Shown here: positions 55,762 to 64,000 of the stretch, one piece after another
Layout of the letters: each line of letters begins with the position of its first letter
Position numbering within the stretch: the first letter of the stretch is position 1
NCBI GenBank assembly: GCA_000733355.1
Contig: JNVV01000006.1
Coordinates: 1,247,803-1,311,802, forward strand
Source: Falciphora oryzae
Taxonomy: Eukaryota > Ascomycota > Sordariomycetes > Magnaporthales > Magnaporthaceae
Length of the DNA: 64,000 nt
Direction: 5' to 3'
Notes under the pieces: model-generated
What the model was told of the DNA's origin: nothing
The model's input: only the letters and a program-made list of their open reading frames with translations
The model's database searches: none
Made by a program: the position numbers and the translations under genes

Positions 55762-57197
55762 CTTTGGTGGCCTGGACCGAGGCGACAGGCGCGAGACGTA
55801 GAATGTCCTCTGGAGCTTGGGCGACGGCGCTGTCCTGCTGCCGCTGCTGCTGCTGCTTCTTCTGCTGCCCTTCTGCTTCTCCTCCCGTGCGGCGGCGGCT
55901 TGGTCTTCCAGGGTGACCGGCGGGGGTGGGTGCACGTGTGTTTGTAGGAGAGGTTAGGTACGAGGTGGTAGGTAGCTGGTGGTCGTCGAGCGCGCGCGCC
56001 GTTTGTGTTAGGTGTGTGCGTGTGCGCCGGAAAGCTAAGCTGTCCTTGCGAGGGAGCTCGTGCTAGCAACGCGGGCTTCCTCGGGGAGATAGATGGCTGC
56101 GGGGCCCGCGAACGCGGTGTCGCAACGCCAATTGATGGCACAGACGCTGGAGCGACGCACGGTTTCTGCCTGGAGTGCCTTAGCAGATAACGATGATTGC
56201 CGTTTACGCTACTTAAGTCTAGGCCCGTCCTAGCGCACGCAAGGTTGATGTCGTCTGTACAGGTGTTACAACGGAGATTTTTCTTGTTTTTCTGGTGTTG
56301 AAGAAATACGGCGGGCAGCGGCTGTCTCTCGCGGGGTGTCCGATCGGATCAAATCAGAGCTTGGACGGACAGATCTGGCAGCTCCAGACATTTAATGTCA
56401 GCACGGGCGGTTTCGATTTCTTGCAACCGCCAAGCCTCCTGTCCCAAAAAGGCATCGAGCTCGTCACGGACCACCACCCATGAACTCGGCCCAGAGTGTT
56501 CATCTTGACTGCAATATTTCTCATCGCAGTCAAGTCCGTAGGTTTGGTGCAGCCATTCATTACTTGCAAGGATATGGATATCAACCTATGAAGTTGTACG
56601 CCACCATGATGCAACGTCAAGGACGCTTAGGAACAAAGAAAAAAAATCCCCGAGGTACAAGCACCGAAGTGTCATCCAGGGGTAAAAAGAAGCGAATGTC
56701 GTTGAAAGTGCCAATGTCAGGCCCAGAAGAAGAGAAGAATACGGGGGATAACCACCCCAAATGTCAAACAAATGCCTTTCCGACGTGTATGCTGCAGCAA
56801 GAAAGAAAACATAAGAGTTGACCACCCATGATGCACGCCTCAAATATGCTCAGACTGGGAGACAAGGGGGAGGGAAATGAAGCAGATGAAAAAAAAAAAA
56901 AAAAAACAGTGACAAAACAAAGGAAATAAAAATCGCTTGCTCTTCCGGTCTCCTCGCCATAGAAAGGGAAAGGGAAAACAAGTTGGGGTATATATGATGC
57001 GCGCGGAATATCGAAACGCTTGCCAGCCTTCTCCCTGTCGCGGGGGTATAAAGTCCGTGTCGACAGCAATCCTATGCACCAGGCGAGCGAGAAGAATCGG
57101 AAAAAGAAGCCAATGAGAAAAGAGCCTCATCCATCGTCATGCCGGTCGTGAGAGGGTTGGTATTCCCCATTTGCTGTTCAAAGAAGCAACAGGCCGC
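55762..57197. other. Intergenic upstream of SHR3
   Basis: 1.4 kb between two minus-strand genes: the SHR3 promoter and the 3' UTR of the long low-complexity protein. It contains an A18 tract at 56889-56906. No gene is supported. Confidence 0.5.
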
Positions 57198-59955
57198 TTA
57201 AATCACGTTCCTCTGAACCCCCGGGCCCAGCGTGAGCTGGCTCAGGCTAAGCGTCCGTGCAGCCTTCCTCCGCTTCGGGTCCAGCTCGTCGTCGTCGTCC
57301 GTCTCGTCCCTGAGATCCTCGCCGAACGCCCCATACGGGTGCGGTGACTGCTCCTCTCTAGGGGTTTGGAATGCCGATCCGTCCTCGTGCTCGCTGTCCT
57401 CCTCATCTCCATCACCCTCAAAGACTGAGAGCGTCTTGACGATGGGCGGCTTGTTGCTATTGCCTCCGAAGCTCGTCGTGCCCATATGCGGCACCGTCGG
57501 CAATACCTGCCCTGAAGACAACGAGAGCGAGCCAGTCGACGGTTTGGATAGCAATTTCGACTGGCTGCTTGGCATGGCTCCCGCAGCTCCTGGCAGCTTA
57601 TTATCCCCGGCAACAGCGGCCGAAGCGGGTGACAACCGCTCATGGGACCGGCTTGGGGTGAGACGCTCCTGCGACCGGCTCTTGTGGGGATCCCTCAGCA
57701 TCGCATACATAGTGCTCGACAGCGTGTTCATCCGCTCCGAGAGCTTCTTGACTTGCACTTCGAGGGCCGCCCGGGCCGCCCTCTCAGCCTCGAGCTGTGC
57801 TGCCAGCGCGTCCACGGACGATGTCAGGTGGTGCTCCTGAGCGCCGGCAGAAGCAGCCAGAGCGGGGAGGCTTGTGGCTCCGCGCACAGTCGAAGTCGAC
57901 GTCGGCCTCAGCCCCGGCGAAGGCGCCGCCGAATGGGCCGAGATGGCGGGGATGGAAAGAGTCTGCGTGGCGGCACTTGATGGGGGATGTATGCTCCCAA
58001 TGAACGTCTGGCCGTCTCCGAAGGACATGTGCGAAGCGTTGCCTTCCGTCGTCTCGGCCGACTGCCTGCTGAAGCTGTACCGCGAGGAGCTTGAGCCCGC
58101 TCCGCTGAGATCCAGCGAGATGGCCTGTAGCGCGGCTGGGGGGATCGCCGCGGGCGCAGAGGGAGTGGCGCTAAATATACCTGATGAAGGCCCGGGCAGA
58201 TCGAACCCGGCGGTAGCCACTGGCACCGAGCGCGGCACACCTCGCCCATGGCCCGCTGCCAGCTGTTCCATGGGACCTTTGAAACCGGGGACCGAGTGGC
58301 AGAGCTGGTCGACGACGCGCTCCAGCCGATGTGTCCTGGACTCGAGGCTCCCCATGCGCTCGTCGAGGCCGACGGCCTGTGTGATCTTCATGCCCGCCAT
58401 CTCGTTCATGGTAGCAAACGAGCCAAAGTTGAATGGCTGGGGTGGCGTCTTGGGCGGCGCCTCGGTTGATGGCTGAACGGTGGACGGCGCCTGGGAAGGG
58501 TCCACGGAGAGCACACCAGTGTCGTTGTCGTTGAATTCCGCATTCTCGCCCTCGTTCTCCGGGTGCGTCGATGAAAGGGGCGACAGGTAGCTGGGGCCAT
58601 AGCTCTCGCGCCAGTAGCGGATTTCGTCGCTGCGGCGTCGCGCGCCTCCCGACGACCCGGGAATACCGGGCAGGTCGAGCCCGGACAGCGAACGTGAGCG
58701 GCGTTTTTGCGCATACTCTCCCGCAATGTCGGAGGTGATGGCGCGACCAATCATGGTTGGGTCCTCGTCTGGGTGAATCAAACGGCTCCCCCTAGCGTGG
58801 CTGCTGACGGGTCGTGGCGACAGACCTCCCCATTCGCCAAGCTCATGTCTCCGATGGAAATTGCGAGCCCCAAACAGGTTGCTGTGCGTCGCCGTTACGG
58901 CTCTCCTACGGCCTCCGGCGAAGGTGTCGGCATGCATCGAGTTGCGCGCGCTTTCTATGGCCGTAATGTCATTGGGGCCAACCGAGTGTGACCGCAGAGC
59001 GCGGTCGTATTCGGTGATGGGCAACGATGCCGACCGTTTCGGCTCCGCTTCGTTGACTCGCTCCAATGCCGAGGTGTCCTGCCCGTAGAGCGCGCACAGT
59101 TAGCGCCCTCGCATTTGTGGCAGAGGTGGTCATAGCACATGTAACGTAGGTCACAAGGTGCCAGACAGAGTAGGCACTTACACTGCGGTGCTGGGTCGAC
59201 GGCACTACGCTCGAGGTGCGATCGGTGTCGTCCCCTGAGCTTTGGAGACTGGCCTTATTCTTCTTCTTGCGGCTGAAAAGCTTGCTGAAAGCGCCACGCA
59301 GAGTGGACTTCTTCCTTTGCGGGCGGTTCTCTGCCGTGTTGCCCGAGGTGTTGCTCACGACCGAGTATCGCAGCGTGCTCGATGGGTTGGTTCGCTTGTG
59401 TCCAGGCGATGTCCCTGTGCCCGACGAAGGGCTTGTGCGGGTAGCGGCTGGCTGCTGGGCGGGTGGTGTCGCAGGCGTAGTTGTAGGTGCCGCTGCCGGT
59501 GTAGGTGTAGTCATCCGAGGTGGAGTTGAGGATGCTGCCGCTGCCGGTGCCGGCGCAGGGTTGGTAGGTTGTTGTGTTGGCTTTGTCGACGAGGATGACT
59601 CGTGGGAAGTCGCTGTGCCGTTGACTCCGTGATCGTCGTTCCGGCTGCTGCTCCCAGAGGTGCTTGCAGGCGGGGGCGGCGCAAGGGCCTCTGACCTCTG
59701 GGATTCCCGCTGGTCGTCTCTCATCGGCTGTTCCTCCAGCGGAGTTGGACTTGCGATTCCGGCGCCCTTCTGGCGGATGGGGAACTCTTCCTCGGGGCTC
59801 TTTGTGGCCAGGTTGGAGCCGGGGTTGCGGATCGGGAACTCGTCGTCGACCGGGCTTGGTATCGGGATCGGGCCTGAGATCTTGCCGCGGATGGAGTTGG
59901 CTGGCCGTGGCCGGCCAGGCCCTGAGGATGTCGAGGGGCTCTTGAAAAGATTCAT
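57198..59955 (-). CDS. Long low-complexity fungal protein of unknown function
   Basis: Two exons, 59955-59182 and 59078-57198, with an intron at 59181-59079 (GTAAGT...GGCAG, phase 0), giving 884 aa. The N-terminal region is Pro/Ser/Thr/Ala-rich with two similar EFPIR motifs (DDEFPIRNPGS and EEEFPIRQKGA). A basic block follows (RKKSTLRGAFSKLFSRKKKNK), then, across the splice, the apparently best-ordered part: EPKRSASLPITEYDRALRSH and AIESARNSMHAD. A coiled coil sits near residues 670-720 (LAAQLEAERAARAALEVQVK), and the tail is acidic. The basic LRGAFSKLF helix could bind membrane and the SASLP motif could be a phosphosite, but no function is known to me. I believe it is conserved among filamentous ascomycetes, from memory only. 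Confidence 0.82.
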
Positions 59956-62900
59956 AGCAATGGACCCCGCGGCTAGCCGCTTGAAGCTTCTGCGATATAG
60001 ATATAGCCCCGTGTCGTGTGCAAGGGGGTGGGCAAGCCTGATGCAAGAGGCTCTCGGCACAGAGAGCACTACCTAGGATATATGGGAGAGGCGATGGGCG
60101 TGCGAGCACAAGCCATGGAGCGCACAGTAGTCGGCCGTTAGATAGCGTTAGCCGAATCTGTTGGTGGCGCGGCGGCAAAGCTAGCAGAGGTGGTTTGGCG
60201 GCGCGGGAGTCTTTTTGGGAGATGGGCGCCGGCTGTCGTGCTCTCTGGGCTGCTATGCTACGATGTGCGCTAACGAGAGTCGAGCCCACATGGCCAGCCA
60301 ATGCGGCGATGTCTGGCCTAGAGGAGGCTCGGCTGCGCCCGTTCGAGGATGAGTGCGGGTGCCAGACGGCTCGGCCAACCGGGGGCCAAGGGAGGGCTCT
60401 GATTATGATCAATGGAGGGGGAAGAAGGGAAGGTCGAGCCAGCGACGCGCAGGACGGCGGGCCTTGACGACCGGTGTCTGGACGGCTATTCGCGAAGGCC
60501 GCGGTTTATGGACGAGAGAGCTGCAGGGCATGGAACCCCGGGCGCTGCATTGTCGCGTGTTACCGTCAGCCGTCGCCTCCTGCACCGAAGAGGACCAGCA
60601 GCGCGAGCGAGGAGGGGGAAGAGAAGGGGGCAGTGACAAGAAGCAACGGCAGCTCGCCGGGAGAGGAGGGGGTGAAGTGAAAGATGTGGATGGAGTGGCA
60701 GCAGCACTGGGCGTGCTAGACTCTTAGTTTTGCTTTTTCTTCTTTCGCCGCGCGGAGGACCACGACGAGATGGCATGCGGGCTGGCGCACCTTACGCAGT
60801 ACCTCTCTGTCCTGGTACCGGCCCAGAGCAAGGCAGGCATGGGGTCTGGCAGGCAATTGTCCGATGATCCCAGCTCCTTGCTTGAACCCATGAAACTTGC
60901 AACTGGGGCCGGCCAAGCGGGCTAGCCACGGGCCACGGAGCTGAGCAGAGCAGGGATAGGTCAGACGTTTGCAGGCCAGGGGAGCCCCTGCAGCACCCCG
61001 GGCGAGTGGGTGTGTGTGGGCGGGCATCTTGGTGTCTTCGAGGCCGCGACAATTGGAAAGAGAGCAGCAGCAGGCCGGCCAGGTGGTGTGTGGGGAGCGG
61101 CCAGGGGGGTTGCCATCGATGGCGTTGGCCGCTGAGGCTGGCCAGTCGGAAAAGGCGCCTTTCCGTGTCTGGCAGGGCGAGCGCCACGATGAATGACGAG
61201 CCAGCGGCTGGGTGGTGGCCACTGTCGACATCCGACACCAAACAGCTGCTGAGCGCGAGGAAGAGGCTTGTCACAGCTGCGGGGTGGCCAAGGGGCGGTG
61301 GTGCGTGCTGGGTCTGGTCTGGTCTTGTCTGTCGAGCGAGAAGGATCAAATTCTGCTCGCTCGGCAACACGGGAATACGTGGGATTGATTCGTGCGCTGC
61401 TGCGTCCACTGGATCGCGTCCAAACGGGCAAGAGCGTCTCCTGCCTTTCGTCCCATTGCATTCCGCCCATCCTGAGGTGCATTTCATGTTGTGTCAACCC
61501 GGATTCACATCTCGGCCCAGCCATGGATAGCTGCACCTGCAGCCAATCTGCTTAGGTTTGCCCAGTGAGTTGACAAGCTCTTTTTGTGCACCCGCTTTGT
61601 CCCCAATGTGCTGGACGCAGTGCCCGTATCGGCCGGTTTGGGCAAGTGGCATCCACACAAGCGAGGACCGACACACACAAGCCCAGTCCGTGCGTGCAGA
61701 AGCGACCGGCGTCTCTCTGGGGCGGCTGTGCACGATTCAACTACCCGACTAGATAGGCCTTCATGTTGTGACCACGGGTTATTCATAGCAAAAACCACGT
61801 CTTGGGCAGCGCCGACCACGCACCGGCGAGACGCGCGCTGCACTAACCGGGCCCCAACCTGCAGCAGGCTGGCGGTTGCGAGGCCAGTTGGACGCACGAG
61901 ACCTGGTTGGCACCGCGCCGCCATGCAGTTCGTTCCATTTCTACCACCCAACCCCCAAGCGACCGTTACCATCTGCTGCACTGCGACGCTGGCGTTGCCT
62001 GTGGTGATTGTGTGTGCCCCAGTATACAGACCAGACTCGACTCGACTTGGCTCTCCAATCTGCAGCAGGCTGGAAATGCTGTCGGCTAGCATACCTGTAT
62101 TTTTTTTTTTTTTTTTTAATCCTCGGGCGGACTTGGGCTGGAATTGCCTGCGCCCCGCCTCGAGGTGACGTCCTTGTCCCACCTTTTTGGTTTTGCAGCA
62201 GCCTCTCGACGCAGCTGGTCCGTGGTACCGTCGAGCTGACGATGGGTCCGGCTTATTTATCTCCGGCCATTCCTCAAATTGAGGACTTGTGCATGCATCA
62301 GGCCGGCCTTGCATTCCATCGCAGCCAGATCCGTCACTTCGACGGCGTCGCTGCCCGCCCGGCCCAAGGAGACACTGCTCCGAGCAGTTGCCGCCGCCGG
62401 CCTCCATGCACATGCAAAATGTATTCCCATTCCAGCCGCTGTCGGCACAACACCCATGCTGTTCGACCGCCTTTCATGGCAGCGAGGCACAGCATCGGGT
62501 TTGTACACGTCACTTAGCCCGTACCTCGCCTTTGGCCCGCCGTCGTGGCACCCGTCAGCGGGCTTTTGCTGGGCTTGCCTCCAAGTCGCCGTCTGCAGGC
62601 CCAAGGAGACGGTTGCCTGTCCAAGGAAATCCCACTTCGTGCAGCCGGCTGTCGATCCGAAGCGGTGGGCCGGTCGAGACGATTCTTTTGGGCAAGACGG
62701 CTGATTATGCTTGTCCCAATGGCCATGCCAACGGGAGGCTCGATGACATTCCTTCCCTCTCTCTGTTGTCAGGTCGAACCCGGTCTGAGACGACAACAGC
62801 ACGGCGCAGATCCGCGGCTGCTTCCCGAGCGGCTCAAGCTCTTGCGGCGTGTCTTGGACCGCCTCCCCCAGCGCATAGCAGGGTCATCCTTGTCTTGGTG

Positions 62901-64000
62901 GCCCGCGCTCTATTTCGTCTTCGTCCTGCCTCAGGAAATCCCCGCCTGGGGCTGCTGCAACGCCATCGGAGCATCCCATTGTGGGATACCAACGCCGTGT
63001 AGCGGACCATGTCTACTCAAAAGGCGTGCTCGAGATAGGGATTTATTTGGGGGTGGCCGTGATTGTGTTTCGAGAGGGCCACAACGCGAACGCCGGCCCA
63101 ACGTTGAGACCCGCTTGCCTCCCAACACGCTCGCCCACAAATCCGCTCGCTCGACCCCTGGCAGGCCCCGGCCTTTGATCTCGGGACCTGGGACTGCAAA
63201 CACGCGAACAGACGAAATGGCCGCCCGCTTGTCGACGAATGATGACATATATCATATGTGTCATTCTCCTTATTATCGTTTGCACACTGCCTAGGTATTT
63301 TGGGCTCTTGCCTCTGGTATCCATCTCAACTCTCCTTTTTTTTTTTTTTTTTTTTAAAGTTTCTACCCGCCTGCTGCTTTTCTCAACACCAGCTCCAGAA
63401 AGCCACGGATGGCGACCGAATGGCAGGGCCCACCGATTCCCCCAGTCCAACGTTCCAACCCGCAGTCATGACACGTTTTGCCTATCGCACTGTGTGCTGC
63501 GTACCAGCAGCAGCTCTGAAACGTCATCGTCCGAAGTCGAGGGCCGAACGCAGACTGTGTTCGCCCCAGGGGCTGGGAGGAGAGGCTCGCTTGAAGCGGT
63601 GCTCCACCGGCAAGCCGAAAGGCTGGTGCCTGTGTGCCTGTATCCTCTCTCGGGGCCTGTTTGTTGTACCTTACTGGGCAACGCGGACCAGCGGCGCAGG
63701 CCCGAAATCTCCGTCAACCGGGTCCGTGATCGAAAGGCCGCACAGCCTGGCCGCCCAAAAGAGCATCAATTCTCCGTTGGTGTGCATTGCATAGCCTTCT
63801 CAGTCAACCAATGACGTCGGGTGATAATATCGCGTTTATAATGCCCGCGACGAATCCCTCATTCTGGCACACAGAGTCATTGCGGCTGAAGCCGAAGTTG
63901 GGCGATTTGTTTACTTGCGACAGGGCATCGCCGATGGCTTGCCTCTTTCTTCATTTTTTTTTTTTTTTATTCCAGCGGCGATTCCGTGCCGGGCATCCCT
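59956..64000. other. 4-kb region without a supported gene, right edge
   Basis: It begins with the upstream region of the 884-aa protein gene (CCAAT at 60298-60302, 343 nt before its ATG). The rest is GC-rich DNA with many short frames on both strands, none with a domain. It contains T-tracts at 62100-62117, 63336-63355 and 63954-63968 and a promoter-like cluster at 63808-63843, suggesting that a plus-strand gene starts beyond the window. Confidence 0.5.
63808..63843 (+). promoter_or_regulatory. CCAAT + CRE + TATA-like cluster, probable promoter of a gene beyond the edge
   Basis: CCAATGACGTC combines a CCAAT box (63808-63812) and a TGACGTC CRE-type bZIP site that shares its T; a tttataat element follows at 63836-63843. 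The spacing and order suit a plus-strand core promoter. The target gene is not in the window. Confidence 0.45.

Noticed and set aside
55762..55935. N-terminal extension of SHR3
   Set aside because: Begins at GTG, Ser/Pro-rich and soluble; Shr3 proteins start directly before the first membrane helix.
1..64000. Secondary-metabolite cluster, CRISPR-like or other defence system
   Set aside because: No PKS, NRPS, terpene cyclase, HET/NLR or repeat-spacer structure is visible; the genes are conserved housekeeping and regulatory genes.

Overview
The window is nuclear DNA of a filamentous ascomycete (Pezizomycotina), most likely a Sordariomycete. The evidence is compact genes with 0-4 short introns (mostly about 50-150 nt, GT...AG, with CTAAC/CTGAC-like branch points), GC-rich codon use, and recognisable fungal proteins, above all a PRO1/ADV-1-type Zn2Cys6 developmental regulator. 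Introns were joined by hand from splice signals, reading phase and protein continuity. There are no prokaryotic features, no CRISPR, and no tRNA or rRNA gene that I could support. One assembly gap (Ns) lies at 44264-44438.

Layout. 1-31 kb is a dense housekeeping block: the 3' end of an unidentified KEN-box protein; TIP41 (-); a small putative membrane protein (+); an Aurora kinase (+); mitochondrial protease ATP23 (-), divergent from glutamate 5-kinase (+); NIP7 (-); an FMP32/CCDC90-family mitochondrial protein (-); a RED/IK-family splicing factor (-), divergent from the translesion polymerase REV1 (+); a small GPI-anchored WSC protein (-); mitochondrial intermediate peptidase OCT1 (-), divergent from a MICOS MIC26/27 subunit (+); a thiamine pyrophosphate carrier TPC1 (-); a conserved protein of unknown function (+); and an SOD-fold mitoribosomal protein mS42/mS43 (+). 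Six of these gene products are mitochondrial.

31-64 kb is different: five genes in 33 kb. They are a SAM+PH domain protein (-), PRO1 (+), a signal-peptide/Cys-rich/TM surface protein (+), the SHR3 permease chaperone (-) and a long low-complexity fungal protein (-). Between the SAM-PH gene and PRO1 lie about 11.3 kb with no convincing coding sequence but with scattered CCAAT boxes, short tandem repeats and pyrimidine tracts. Similar gene-free DNA follows PRO1 (3.7 kb) and fills the last 4 kb. It is GC-balanced and not RIP-like, so I read it as extended regulatory or leader DNA around a developmental regulator rather than dead transposon sequence.

Across the window, intergenic DNA and introns carry at least 15 pure A or T tracts of 14-23 nt. 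I found no genuinely new multi-gene system. The most interesting items are the large non-coding flanks of PRO1, a stop codon embedded in a perfect 5' splice site, a REV1 with three ubiquitin-binding-like motifs, and A-tracts placed directly against a start codon and a 3' splice site.
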